From contig JBNMKN010000013.1 of assembly GCA_050874365.1 (NCBI GenBank), positions 1 to 25,309 of the forward strand: 25,309 bases of DNA, read 5' to 3'. This document shows, one piece after another, positions 9,356 through 17,316 of the stretch. The stretch comes from Eshraghiella sp050874365. GTDB taxonomy: Bacteria > Bacillota > Clostridia > Lachnospirales > Lachnospiraceae. Both the position numbers and the translations under genes were made by a program. The notes under the pieces are model-generated. The model had not been told where the DNA came from. It saw only the letters and a program-made list of their open reading frames with translations, and searched no databases. Position 1 is the first letter of the stretch; every line of letters starts with the position of its first letter.

Positions 9356-9384
9356 AGTTTAACACAAAACATAATTTATAACAA
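9356..9384 (-). promoter_or_regulatory. Sigma-A-type promoter for the dnaX operon
   Basis: On the minus strand TTGTTA (9379-9384) is followed after 17 bases by TAAACT (9356-9361), about 35 nt upstream of the dnaX start codon. It is a good but not perfect match to the housekeeping consensus. It lies downstream of the SRP RNA gene and would give dnaX and the SMC genes their own promoter. Confidence 0.6.
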
Positions 9385-9477
9385 ACAAAAATGTCGCGAA
9401 CGGTAGGTTTTTCGTATTTCTTATTGTGATTTCATAAATTGGAATAAATAAACGATTAAAAGATAATTTTTGATAAA

Positions 9478-9749
9478 AGAAAACCATGCACCCTGCTTCG
9501 AGCCCGTCCATCGCACGTTACCGATTCAGTTAACTCAACTCAGGCGACCTCACGTCACATAAGAGCTTCCACTTAATGCTGCTTTGTTCCCAACCTGACA
9601 TGGTTCGTGGATTCCTATTGCGTAAGACCCAAGCATCAACATCACTTAAACCGGGCAGCTACAATAAACAAAAGCCCTCGGCAGAATATCACCCCTGCTA
9701 TAGCGGATTTCAGGTTCAGGGAGCCGCTAATTCCCCGGCTGCATGGACT
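9478..9749 (-). ncRNA. ffs: Signal recognition particle RNA, large bacterial type
   Basis: This is the RNA core of the SRP, which with Ffh targets nascent membrane proteins. The minus strand carries the domain IV (Ffh-binding) hairpin at about 9572-9604, with GTCAGG, a GGAA tetraloop region and AGCAGC in the expected order. The ends pair: CCATGCA near 9740-9746 at the 5' side is perfectly complementary to TGCATGG at 9484-9490, giving the closing helix of a ~270-nt RNA. The 5' part (GCCGGGGAATTAGCGGCTCC) fits the Alu domain of Bacillus/Clostridium SRP RNAs. The 3' end runs into a U-rich stretch that may serve as terminator. It lies between tadA and dnaX, as in B. subtilis. The exact ends are estimates. 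Confidence 0.93.
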
Positions 9750-9752
9750 TTA

Positions 9753-9781
9753 AGTATATCTGTTTTGTTAAAAAAAATCAA
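9753..9781 (-). promoter_or_regulatory. Sigma-A-type promoter for the SRP RNA
   Basis: On the minus strand TTGATT (9776-9781) and TATACT (9753-9758) are separated by 17 bases. The predicted start near 9748 matches the 5' end of the SRP RNA deduced from its closing helix. The -35 element overlaps the tadA stop codon. Confidence 0.75.
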
Positions 9782-10251
9782 TAGTTTTCCATTTTTTTCT
9801 TTTCCCTAAGGTTCTTGAAAAAATTCTGCATCATTTCCTTACATTCATCGGCAAGAACACCTTTGCATATATCCACCTGATGATTAAATTCTTTCATCTG
9901 GAGAACATTGATAACCGAGCCGGCACACCCTGCTTTAGAATTCATTGTTCCGATTACAACTTTCGGTATTCTCGCCTGAACGATTGCACCTGCACACATC
10001 TGGCAGGGCTCAAGCGTAACATATAAAGTACAATCTTCAAGCCGCCAGTCCTTTATTACTTTACTGGCTTTTTTTATTGCAATAATCTCTGCATGAGCCA
10101 ATGTACTCTTGTCCGTATTTCTGCGGTTATATCCTCTGGCAATTATTTTACCGTCATATACAATTACACAACCGATAGGAACTTCGTTAAGCTTTTCAGC
10201 TTTCTTTGCCTGTCTGATTGCTTCTTTCATAAAACGTTCGTTTTCAGTCAT
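9778..10251 (-). CDS. tadA: tRNA-specific adenosine deaminase TadA
   Basis: TadA converts adenosine-34 of tRNA-Arg(ACG) to inosine in the wobble position. The 157 residues carry the zinc deaminase motifs HAE (His53, Glu55 as proton shuttle) and PCQMC (Cys83, Cys86). The ATG is preceded by AGGAAG. Its position upstream of the SRP RNA and dnaX is the conserved Firmicutes arrangement and supports TadA over other cytidine/adenosine deaminases. The last ~15 residues are lysine-rich. Confidence 0.95.
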   Translation of the reverse strand: MTENERFMKEAIRQAKKAEKLNEVPIGCVIVYDGKIIARGYNRRNTDKSTLAHAEIIAIKKASKVIKDWRLEDCTLYVTLEPCQMCAGAIVQARIPKVVIGTMNSKAGCAGSVINVLQMKEFNHQVDICKGVLADECKEMMQNFFKNLREKKKMENY

Positions 10252-10303
10252 TTTAATTAATCTTCCTGCATTTTTTTCAATCCTATCACAGTTTTTTATT
10301 TTA

Positions 10304-10312
10304 TGCTATACT
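10304..10312 (+). promoter_or_regulatory. Extended -10 promoter for the GNAT gene
   Basis: TGCTATACT combines a TG extended -10 with a strong TATACT (10307-10312), 26 nt before the start codon. The -35 position 17 bases upstream (TATCAC, 10284-10289) is weak, as often seen with extended -10 promoters. Confidence 0.55.
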
Positions 10313-10338
10313 AAGAATGATTTGACGGAGGAAATCTT

Positions 10339-10890
10339 ATGAAATTCAGATACACAACAGACAGATTGTATTTACGCATACTTGATGAAAGAAGTGCGGA
10401 TAAAATATTGGAATTTTACAATGCCGGAAGGGATGTTTTTTCAAAAGTAGAACCGGAAAAATCCTCTTCTTTTTACACACTTTCCTATCAGGCGACCTTG
10501 GCAAGCAGGGAATTTAAAGCTTTTCTTGACGGTACATATATGCGATATTATCTTTTTGACATAGCTGAACCTGACACGATTATAGGTACCGTATCTTTCA
10601 GCTATTTTATGCCCATGCCTTATTATTCCTGCATTATCGGTTATAAACTGCTGCCGGACTACTGCAAAAAAGGATATGCCACAGAGGCAGTATCCTTTCT
10701 TACCAAATGTCTTTTTAAGGAGCATACAGTACACCGCATAGAAGCCTTCTGCCTCCCTGACAACACCTCCTCCATTAATTTACTGCTTCGTACAGGCTTT
10801 GAATTTGAATCCGTAGCCAAATCCGCCATCAGATTAAAAGACGGTTTTACAGACCACAGACGGTATGTACTTATTGACTATGATTCTTAG
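10339..10890 (+). CDS. GNAT family N-acetyltransferase (RimJ/RimL-like)
   Basis: This 183-residue acetyl-CoA-dependent N-acetyltransferase is resembling the RimJ/RimL protein-acetylating branch (Acetyltransf_3). The acetyl-CoA pyrophosphate-binding motif is visible at about 101-118, GYKLLPDYCKKGYATEA. The family-typical HRIEAFCLPDNTSSINLLLRTGFE follows. The substrate cannot be told from sequence. GGAGGAAA precedes the ATG. It is monocistronic, divergent from tadA, and its TAG stop overlaps the stop of the converging gene by 3 bases. A hairpin with a minus-strand T-run lies inside its coding sequence. Confidence 0.88.
   Translation: MKFRYTTDRLYLRILDERSADKILEFYNAGRDVFSKVEPEKSSSFYTLSYQATLASREFKAFLDGTYMRYYLFDIAEPDTIIGTVSFSYFMPMPYYSCIIGYKLLPDYCKKGYATEAVSFLTKCLFKEHTVHRIEAFCLPDNTSSINLLLRTGFEFESVAKSAIRLKDGFTDHRRYVLIDYDS
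10666..10698 (-). terminator. Possible minus-strand terminator inside the GNAT gene
   Basis: On the minus strand GGATAcTGCC pairs with GGCATATCC around a 5-nt loop (one bulged base), flanked by A/T pairs and followed by six T (10671-10666). It would end the converging DUF6128-like transcript about 200 nt after its stop codon. The same bases encode the conserved GYATEAV motif of the acetyltransferase, so coincidence is possible. Confidence 0.4.
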
Positions 10891-11594
10891 GCTTCCAACA
10901 CCTTGTACCAGTATCCGAACTGACTTAGCCTTATATCCGAACGGGTGCTGAATTTGAAGTGCATAAACCCAAACATCCCCGCCATATTTTTATCCCTTCT
11001 TGTGAAAACACCGGGAACACCGATTATGTATTCATATCCGTCAGATTTAGCCTGCTTACCAAAAATAAGGTGCCTGTACGCATAGTATCCGTGATTCAGA
11101 AAACTGTTATTCAAAAGTCCCCAGTTTGTGTTGGCAAATCGCTTAATGTCCTCCGGCTCTATTTCCACACAGTCATAAATATCTTCATCTGAAAAAAGAG
11201 ACACCGCTTTTTTCTCATCATACAAGGTTTCATACCCGTTCTTTTCCGGCTTTTTATCCACAAAATCTCCGTAAAAAAGAATATTATCCCCGTTTTCTAC
11301 CTGTACTCCGGTGATTTGTTCATAAGTGCACCCTGAGTTCTGTATACTGTCGGCACGCCCCATATACCTTAGTTCACCTATGCCGCAAAGTATTTTCATT
11401 TCGCCTATCAGTATCCTTTGTCCCTCTTCTCCGTAAAAAAACACACTGTGTGTCCCATCTTTTTCCCTGTTCTGATATCTGATATTAACGAGCAGACGCA
11501 GCATTCCGTTTCTGACATCCCACTTTGCAAAGCCTATACTCTTGCCGTTTTCCTCATAATCATACAGATATGTTACTTTTTTCTGAAAATCCAT
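10887..11594 (-). CDS. Uncharacterised DUF6128-like protein
   Basis: This 235-residue protein has no signal peptide or membrane segment. I recognise the C-terminal half as DUF6128-like, a family I associate with Lachnospiraceae: WGLLNNSFLNHGYYAYRHL, then YEYIIGVPGVFTRRDKNMAGMFGF and a final FGYWYKVL. The N-terminal half (VTYLYDYEENGKSIGFAKW and beta-rich segments) looks like a beta-sandwich-type domain. The function is unknown. GGAGGGAG precedes the ATG. TATACT on the minus strand at about 11638-11643 may be its -10 element. It lies downstream of rsmA but may be separately transcribed, and its stop overlaps that of the GNAT gene. Confidence 0.75.
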   Translation of the reverse strand: MDFQKKVTYLYDYEENGKSIGFAKWDVRNGMLRLLVNIRYQNREKDGTHSVFFYGEEGQRILIGEMKILCGIGELRYMGRADSIQNSGCTYEQITGVQVENGDNILFYGDFVDKKPEKNGYETLYDEKKAVSLFSDEDIYDCVEIEPEDIKRFANTNWGLLNNSFLNHGYYAYRHLIFGKQAKSDGYEYIIGVPGVFTRRDKNMAGMFGFMHFKFSTRSDIRLSQFGYWYKVLEA

Positions 11595-11667
11595 AAAAAT
11601 AAGCTCCCTCCTTGTACTAAAATAGCCTTCCTGCTAAAAAGTATATGAAAGAAGCTTTGTAAAAATA

Positions 11668-12531
11668 CTATTTAATATTACTAAAATAATCAGATAATGC
11701 GGCAAACTCCAAAAGTGTTAATGCTTCGCCTCGTATAGACGGACCTTTATGAAGCGACTCTATTGCAGCCGTAATTTCTTCCTTTGAGAAATTAATCTCC
11801 GGGGAATTATTAAGCCCGTTGGCAAGGGTCTTACGTCTCTGGTTAAAAGACGCCCTTATTAACTTAAACATTAACTTTTCATCCTTGACTTTAACCGGGG
11901 GTTCTTTGTACTTTGTAAGCCTTATAACCGCAGAACCTACATTAGGTCTTGGTATAAAACATTCAGGCGGTACATTAATTACAACCTGAGGTTTGGAATA
12001 ATACTGTACGGCAAGGGAAAGTGCACCGTAATCCTTTGTACCGGGACCTACCTGCATACGGTCTGCCACCTCTTTTTGCACCATAACGGTTATGGAATCA
12101 ATGGGAACATTGCTTTCAAATAATCCCATGATAATAGGTGTGGTTATATAATACGGCAGATTTGCAACAACCTTTATAGGTTTACCGCCGTTTTTTTCTT
12201 CTGCCAGTTTTTTAATATCAACTTTAAGAATATCCTCGTTAATTATGGTTACATTATCATAATCTGCCAATGTTTCCTTAAGAATCGGTATAAGGTTAGT
12301 GTCAATTTCAACTGCTGCCACACCGCCCGCCTGCTCACATAAAAGCTGGGTCATAGTTCCGATTCCCGGTCCTATTTCAAGTACAAAATCATCTTTTGTC
12401 ACACCGGCTTCACGCACTATTTTATTAACAATTCCTTCGTCAATAAGAAAATTCTGTCCGAATTTCTTCTGGAATGCAAACTCATGCCTGTTTATCACGG
12501 CAAGAGTGTTTGTTGGATTACTTAAATACAT
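11668..12531 (-). CDS. rsmA: 16S rRNA (adenine(1518)-N6/adenine(1519)-N6)-dimethyltransferase
   Basis: RsmA/KsgA dimethylates two adenines in the 3' hairpin of 16S rRNA during 30S maturation, using S-adenosylmethionine. The 287 residues show the KsgA hallmark GQNFLID at 25-31, the SAM-binding motif EIGPGIG at 52-58 and the catalytic NLPYYIT at 124-130. The C-terminal domain includes FNQRRKTLANGL. AAAGGAAA lies upstream of the ATG, and the upstream gene ends 10 nt before it. The metG-tatD-...-rsmA order is a conserved Firmicutes cluster, which supports the call over the related Erm methyltransferases. Confidence 0.97.
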   Translation of the reverse strand: MYLSNPTNTLAVINRHEFAFQKKFGQNFLIDEGIVNKIVREAGVTKDDFVLEIGPGIGTMTQLLCEQAGGVAAVEIDTNLIPILKETLADYDNVTIINEDILKVDIKKLAEEKNGGKPIKVVANLPYYITTPIIMGLFESNVPIDSITVMVQKEVADRMQVGPGTKDYGALSLAVQYYSKPQVVINVPPECFIPRPNVGSAVIRLTKYKEPPVKVKDEKLMFKLIRASFNQRRKTLANGLNNSPEINFSKEEITAAIESLHKGPSIRGEALTLLEFAALSDYFSNIK

Positions 12532-12541
12532 ATTTTTTCCT

Positions 12542-13219
12542 TTATCCCAAGCCTAAGCTCTCAAATTTTTCAAGATCAACAAGATATTTTTTATACGTGC
12601 TGTCTTCAACATATACCTTTATCTGCTCACCGGGAGAATATACCTGTCCCGGGTCATCATAGCAATGTCCGCTGGTAAATATTATTTCTTTTCCTGTTTC
12701 GGGGTCATTATACCTGCACTTAATGACAAAAGGGCAGATTTCATTTACCGCAACAGAATAATCAACACATACATCAAATATTTCCGCATAGACATAATGT
12801 GATTTGTCTATCTTTTTCTTTTTTATTTCTTTAATGCACACCGACAGTCCGGCAGCCGTTACCGCAATCCCCATTATATATAAAAATATTACAAGAACAG
12901 GACCGTATATCCGCCTTAAATTATACGGATTATCTTTATCGGCGTACGCCTTTTCACTACCTCCGGGATGTGCGTTTTTGTCATTTGAAGGCTTATATGC
13001 AACGTGACTGTATTCTTTCCCACCGGCGGTATAATCTACATAATACAGATAGCTGTCCTCTCCTACCTGCTCCACATCGGTAATATGCACTGTGACTTTA
13101 TAGCTCTCTTTTTTATGTTTTATATCTTTTACCATAAAAAAAGTACCAAGTCCCACAAGTGCCAGACCGATTAAGGAAATCACAACTATAAGCTGTTTAA
13201 TCGTCTTTTTTTCTTTCAT
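12542..13219 (-). CDS. DUF3592-like two-TM membrane protein, copy A
   Basis: This 225-residue protein has a transmembrane segment at about 9-30 and another at about 105-128. A ~70-residue segment lies between them, with the beta-rich pattern YKVTVHITDVEQVGEDSYLYYVDY typical of DUF3592-like proteins. A second beta-rich domain follows (ICPFVIKCRY, CYDDPGQVYSPGEQIKVYVED), ending in SLGLG. An ungapped alignment with the upstream gene gives about 150 of 225 identical residues, so the two are tandem duplicates. There is no clear Shine-Dalgarno; it starts 15 nt after copy B, perhaps by coupled re-initiation. The function is unknown. It sits directly upstream of rsmA, where other Firmicutes often have rnmV. 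Confidence 0.75.
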   Translation of the reverse strand: MKEKKTIKQLIVVISLIGLALVGLGTFFMVKDIKHKKESYKVTVHITDVEQVGEDSYLYYVDYTAGGKEYSHVAYKPSNDKNAHPGGSEKAYADKDNPYNLRRIYGPVLVIFLYIMGIAVTAAGLSVCIKEIKKKKIDKSHYVYAEIFDVCVDYSVAVNEICPFVIKCRYNDPETGKEIIFTSGHCYDDPGQVYSPGEQIKVYVEDSTYKKYLVDLEKFESLGLG

Positions 13220-13234
13220 TTAACGTATGTACCA

Positions 13235-13912
13235 TTATCCAAGCCCAAGGCTTTTAAACTTTTCAAGGTCAACAACATAATTTTTATATGTCTTATCCTC
13301 AAGATATACTTTAACCTGTTCACCGGGAGAATACACAATTCCCGGATCATCGTAACAATGTTCACTGGTAAATACAATAATCTCTCCCGTTTCAGGCTCT
13401 ACATATTTACATTTAATGACAAAAGGGCAGATACCGTTTACTGCGGTTGAAGGGTCAACAACAACGTCATATATTTCTGCATATACATAATAGTTTTTCT
13501 TGATTTTCTTTGTTCTGACTTCTTTAATTCCGGAAGCAAAACCGACTAAAAAGAAAATACTGCCCATTACATATAAAATAATTATGAGTGCCGGTCCCAT
13601 TCTTCGTCTGAGATTATATGGATTATCCTTATCCACATACGCTTTTTCGGTTCCGCCTAAGTAAGCATTATTACTGTTTACAGGTTTATATGCAATATGG
13701 CTGTATGTCTTTCCATTTACGGTATAATCCACATAATACAGATAGCTGTCACTGCCTACCTGTTCCCTGTCGGTAATATACACCTTTACCTTATAACAGT
13801 TAGCATTGTTTTTTATATCTTTTACCAAAAAAAATGTACCAAGCCCTATAAGCACCAGACTCACAATCAAAAAGACTGCCATAATCTGCTTTATTATTCT
13901 TTTTTCTCTCAT
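13235..13912 (-). CDS. DUF3592-like two-TM membrane protein, copy B
   Basis: This is the paralogue of the next gene, with equal length (225 residues) and the same layout: TM1 at about 9-30, an extracytoplasmic-type beta segment, TM2 at about 105-128 and a C-terminal beta domain with CPFVIKC and SPGEQ motifs. Identity is highest in the soluble parts and lowest in the membrane segments, as expected if the soluble parts carry the function. The start codon overlaps the tatD stop by four bases (ATGA), implying translation coupled to ribosomes that finish tatD in the shifted frame. No known function; I offer DUF3592 as the nearest family from memory. Confidence 0.75.
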   Translation of the reverse strand: MREKRIIKQIMAVFLIVSLVLIGLGTFFLVKDIKNNANCYKVKVYITDREQVGSDSYLYYVDYTVNGKTYSHIAYKPVNSNNAYLGGTEKAYVDKDNPYNLRRRMGPALIIILYVMGSIFFLVGFASGIKEVRTKKIKKNYYVYAEIYDVVVDPSTAVNGICPFVIKCKYVEPETGEIIVFTSEHCYDDPGIVYSPGEQVKVYLEDKTYKNYVVDLEKFKSLGLG

Positions 13913-14681
13913 ATTCCATACATCCTCTTACCATTTTTAAAAGTTATATCTATTACTTCATCATAATCAAGCTGCTTAATCTCTGCAATTTTCTTAACCA
14001 CTTCAGGAATGTATAACGAAGAATTACGTTTTCCCCTGAATGGCTCAGGTGCAAGATAAGGGCAGTCCGTCTCAAGAAGTATCCTGTCAATAGGTACATA
14101 TTCTGCCACTTCACGGATTTTGACGGCTTTCTTGAAGGTAAGCACGCCTCCGATACCAATGTAAAAACCCATATCAAGATATTTTTTGCTTCTTCTTTTG
14201 AGTATGAAAAGCAATGAATAACACCGCTGTTGTCCCTGTCAGCCGTCGCCTTTATTACTTCATAAGTATCAAGAGCCGCTTCTCTTGAATGAACAATAAC
14301 AGGCTTTTTAAGTTCTTTTGCAAGCACTAACTGACGTTCAAAAAATTCCTTCTGCTGCTCCCTATTATCCTTATCCCAGTAGTAATCAAGACCAATTTCA
14401 CCTATAGCAACAATCTTATCATTGGCTGCAGCCTCTTTACGAAGCCATTCCATATCCTCATCGGTAACCGTCCTGATTTCCTCAGGATGAATACCTAATG
14501 CACCGTACATATAGTCCCACTTTGGAATAAGTTCAACAATTTTGTGGCAGGTATCGATAGAAGACCCAACATCCACAACGTATTTTATACCATTTTCAGG
14601 CAGGGACTTTAAAAGTTCGTCCCTGTCCTCGTCAAATGCCTCATCTTCATAATGGGCATGGCTTTCAAATATTCCTGTCAT
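13909..14681 (-). pseudogene. tatD: TatD family metal-dependent DNase, frame interrupted
   Basis: TatD proteins are metal-dependent hydrolases with 3'-5' exonuclease activity. The first frame (14681 to about 14180) encodes the N-terminal two thirds with FESHAHYEDEAF (metal-binding H-x-H), ALGIHPEE, AIGEIGLDYYWD, KPVIVHSREA and GVIHCFSYSKEEAK. After GCA AAA AAT the frame reads nonsense and stops at 13953. The -1 frame continues perfectly as KYLDMGFYIGIGGVLTFKK, then LLETDCPYLAPEPFRGKRN to the stop at 13909. One extra A in the six-A run at about 14182-14187, or a -1 ribosomal shift there, restores a 257-residue protein, the usual TatD length. It overlaps metG by one base and copy B by four. It could be a sequencing error, a recent mutation or programmed shifting; both halves look under selection. 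Confidence 0.85.
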
Positions 14682-16648
14682 TAACGAATCTCCGCACCGT
14701 TAGGCATATCCTTCTCAGGTGTTAATAATGATAAATTACCTTCCGCATCCTCTGCACAAAGAAGCATGCCTTCTGAAAGTACACCTGCAAGTTTGGCAGG
14801 TTTAAGGTTGGTAACAACCACAACCTTCTTTCCAACCATTTCTTCTGCGGAATAATGCTGTTTGATTCCGGATACAATCTGCTTAACTTCGCTGCCTATT
14901 TTTACCTGTGAGCAAAGAAGCTTCTTTGACTTAGGTACTTCTTCACATTTAAGGATTTCTCCGACTCTTAACTGAACCTTCATAAAATCATCAATGGAGA
15001 TTTCAGGTTTCTTTTCAACATCAATACCTGCTTCTGCCTGTGGTTCTTCGGTTACACCTGCTTCCGCACGCTGTTTGGCACGGATTTCTTCTACTTTTGG
15101 CATAATTTCATTAATGTCAAGTCTTGCAAAAAGAATTTCAGGTGCGTCGGTTACTTTTGTTCCCGAAACATAATTACCAAACTTTGTAAGGTCTTCAAGT
15201 GTAAGTTCAGGTGCATTAAGCTGTTTACGAATCTTAGCTGTTGTTTCCGGCATAAATGGCTCAAGAAGTGTAGCACCGATACTGATTCCCTCAACAAGGT
15301 TATAAAGAACAGTTGATAATCTGTCCGCCTGTGTCTCATCTTTTGCAAGTGCCCAAGGCATTGTCTCGTCAATGTATTTATTGCAACGCTTAAATATATT
15401 AAAGGTCTCTGTAATCGCATCCGCAACACGGAGGTCATTCATCTTAGCGTCTACTTTTTTAACCGCTTCAAGAATTGTATTTTTAAGGTCATCATCAACA
15501 TCTGCCGTTACGCCTTTGTCGGTAGCAACTCCGCCAAAATATTTATTACTCATTGAAATTGTTCTGTTTACAAGGTTACCAAGAGTATTGGCAAGCTCTG
15601 AATTAAGTCTTTCAACAACCAGTTCCCATGTGATGACACCATCATTTTCAAAAGGCATTTCATGAAGTACAAAATATCTTACGGCATCCACGCCAAACAT
15701 ATCAGCCATATCATCGGCGTAAATTACATTTCCTTTGGATTTGCTCATCTTATCGCCGCCCTGTAATAACCAAGGGTGTCCGAAAACCTGTTTTGGAAGC
15801 GGTAAATCAAGTGCCATAAGGAAAATAGGCCAGTAAATTGTATGGAAACGGATAATATCTTTTCCGATAAGATGAAGGTCCGCAGGCCAGTATTTTTTGA
15901 ACAGTTCATCATTATTGCCGTCACAGTCATATCCAAGTCCCGTGATATAGTTGGTAAGTGCGTCAAGCCATACATATACAACATGTCTGTCATCAAAATC
16001 CACAGGTATTCCCCATTTAAAAGAGGTTCTTGATACGCAGAGGTCCTGAAGTCCCGGTAAAAGGAAGTTATTCATCATTTCGTTTTTACGGGAAACAGGC
16101 TGTATAAATTCAGGATGCTCATTAATATAATCAATAAGTCTGTCCGCATATTTGCTCATCTTAAAGAAGTAAGCTTCTTCCTTTGCAGGCTTGACTTCTC
16201 TTCCGCAGTCAGGACATTTTCCGTCTACAAGCTGTGATTCCGTCCAGAAGGATTCACAAGGAGTACAATACATACCTTCGTAATGTCCCTTGTAAATATC
16301 CCCTTTGTCATATAATTTCTTAAAGATTTTCTGAACCTGTTTCTCATGGTATTCATCGGTGGTTCTGATAAATTTATCATAAGAGGTATTCATCAAATCC
16401 CATATTCTCTTGATTTCTCCGGCAACGTTATCTACAAACTGCTTAGGTGTAACGCCTGCGTCTGCTGCCTTTAATTCAATCTTCTGTCCGTGTTCGTCAG
16501 TTCCTGTCTGGAAACGGACATCATATCCCTGCATTCTCTTATATCTTGCAATACTGTCTGCAAGAACTATCTCATAGGTATTACCGATATGTGGCTTACC
16601 TGATGTATACGCAATCGCTGTAGTAATATAGTAAGGTTTTTTCTCCAT
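14681..16648 (-). CDS. metG: Methionyl-tRNA synthetase
   Basis: MetG charges tRNA-Met with methionine; it is 655 residues long. The class I signatures are HIGN at 20-23 and KMSKS at 300-304. The zinc knuckle uses Cys128, Cys131, Cys145 and Cys148. The anticodon-binding helical domain spans roughly 370-520, and a C-terminal EMAP/Trbp111-like tRNA-binding domain starts near 550 (ISIDDFMKVQLRVGEIL). AGGAGGATT precedes the ATG. Only 72 bases separate it from the upstream gene, too little for a T-box leader. It is translationally coupled to tatD (TAATG overlap). Confidence 0.98.
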   Translation of the reverse strand: MEKKPYYITTAIAYTSGKPHIGNTYEIVLADSIARYKRMQGYDVRFQTGTDEHGQKIELKAADAGVTPKQFVDNVAGEIKRIWDLMNTSYDKFIRTTDEYHEKQVQKIFKKLYDKGDIYKGHYEGMYCTPCESFWTESQLVDGKCPDCGREVKPAKEEAYFFKMSKYADRLIDYINEHPEFIQPVSRKNEMMNNFLLPGLQDLCVSRTSFKWGIPVDFDDRHVVYVWLDALTNYITGLGYDCDGNNDELFKKYWPADLHLIGKDIIRFHTIYWPIFLMALDLPLPKQVFGHPWLLQGGDKMSKSKGNVIYADDMADMFGVDAVRYFVLHEMPFENDGVITWELVVERLNSELANTLGNLVNRTISMSNKYFGGVATDKGVTADVDDDLKNTILEAVKKVDAKMNDLRVADAITETFNIFKRCNKYIDETMPWALAKDETQADRLSTVLYNLVEGISIGATLLEPFMPETTAKIRKQLNAPELTLEDLTKFGNYVSGTKVTDAPEILFARLDINEIMPKVEEIRAKQRAEAGVTEEPQAEAGIDVEKKPEISIDDFMKVQLRVGEILKCEEVPKSKKLLCSQVKIGSEVKQIVSGIKQHYSAEEMVGKKVVVVTNLKPAKLAGVLSEGMLLCAEDAEGNLSLLTPEKDMPNGAEIR

Positions 16649-16720
16649 TTTACTAAATCCTCCTAAAAATCTTCTGTCTTAACTTCTAACGCTACCATAA
16701 ATAGGCTCTAAAATCAATAT

Positions 16721-17314
16721 TTAATCCCTTTTAAGTTGTTTTCCCACGTTCGGTTTGATAAAAGTCTCATCAGCATATTTCCACAATTCTTCCGAACCAA
16801 GGTGTGTTTTCTCATTACGTCCGTATACCTGTGAAGCATGAACACCATGTTCCTCCCATGACCTGCCCTCCGAAGCGTTGTTAAGCATCAAAGGCTGAAT
16901 CTTGTCCATTGTGTTGGCAAATCTGGCTTCAGGCGTAATATTTTCCTCAAATTCATCCCATAACGCCCTGAATTCCTCCGCCTGGTCTTTTGGCAGAATG
17001 TTAAAAAGTCTGTCTGCCGCCGCAAGTTCACGTTCACGCTTGCTTTCATTGCCCTTTGAATCATAAGCATAGGTATCGCCCGCGTAGATTTCTATTAAAT
17101 CATGGATTAGAACTATTTTCATGGTCTTTAATACATCTATATCCTCGTTGGCGTATTCTGACAGCACCATAACAAATAATGCCATGTGCCATGCGTGCTC
17201 CGCATCATTTTCTTTTCTCATGCCGTCTGCAAGATAGGTCTGTCTGAAAATATTTTTTTCCTTATCTATCTCTTTAAGAAATTCAAACTGTTTTTCTATT
17301 CTTTCCGGAAACAT
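16721..17314 (-). CDS. HD-domain hydrolase, YfbR/HDDC2-like
   Basis: This 197-residue HD-superfamily metal-dependent phosphohydrolase has metal ligands at His40 (in ENDAEHAWH), the His71-Asp72 pair (LIHDLIEIYAGD) and a later Asp in NTMDKIQP. The AEH and HD-L-x-E-x-x-x-G-D patterns fit the YfbR/HDDC2 group, known in other bacteria as 5'-deoxynucleotidases, but the substrate here is not proven. It starts 2 nt after the glycosyltransferase stop, so the two are co-transcribed. Metabolic context gives little help. Confidence 0.85.
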   Translation of the reverse strand: MFPERIEKQFEFLKEIDKEKNIFRQTYLADGMRKENDAEHAWHMALFVMVLSEYANEDIDVLKTMKIVLIHDLIEIYAGDTYAYDSKGNESKRERELAAADRLFNILPKDQAEEFRALWDEFEENITPEARFANTMDKIQPLMLNNASEGRSWEEHGVHASQVYGRNEKTHLGSEELWKYADETFIKPNVGKQLKRD

Positions 17315-17316
17315 AT

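Noticed and set aside
9576..9809. 77-residue plus-strand open frame
   Set aside because: It is antisense to the SRP RNA and its promoter and has no ribosome binding site or recognisable protein content.
11191..11214. GAAAAAAG / CTTTTTTC hairpin as plus-strand terminator of the GNAT gene
   Set aside because: The stem is almost all A/T pairs with an 8-nt loop and is 300 nt past the stop; too weak to call.
13953..14180. Out-of-frame C-terminal extension of TatD as a real alternative domain
   Set aside because: The residues after the six-A run in the first frame resemble no TatD part, while the -1 frame gives a perfect continuation.
16649..16720. T-box leader before metG
   Set aside because: Only 72 bases are available and no T-box sequence or terminator/antiterminator pair is visible.
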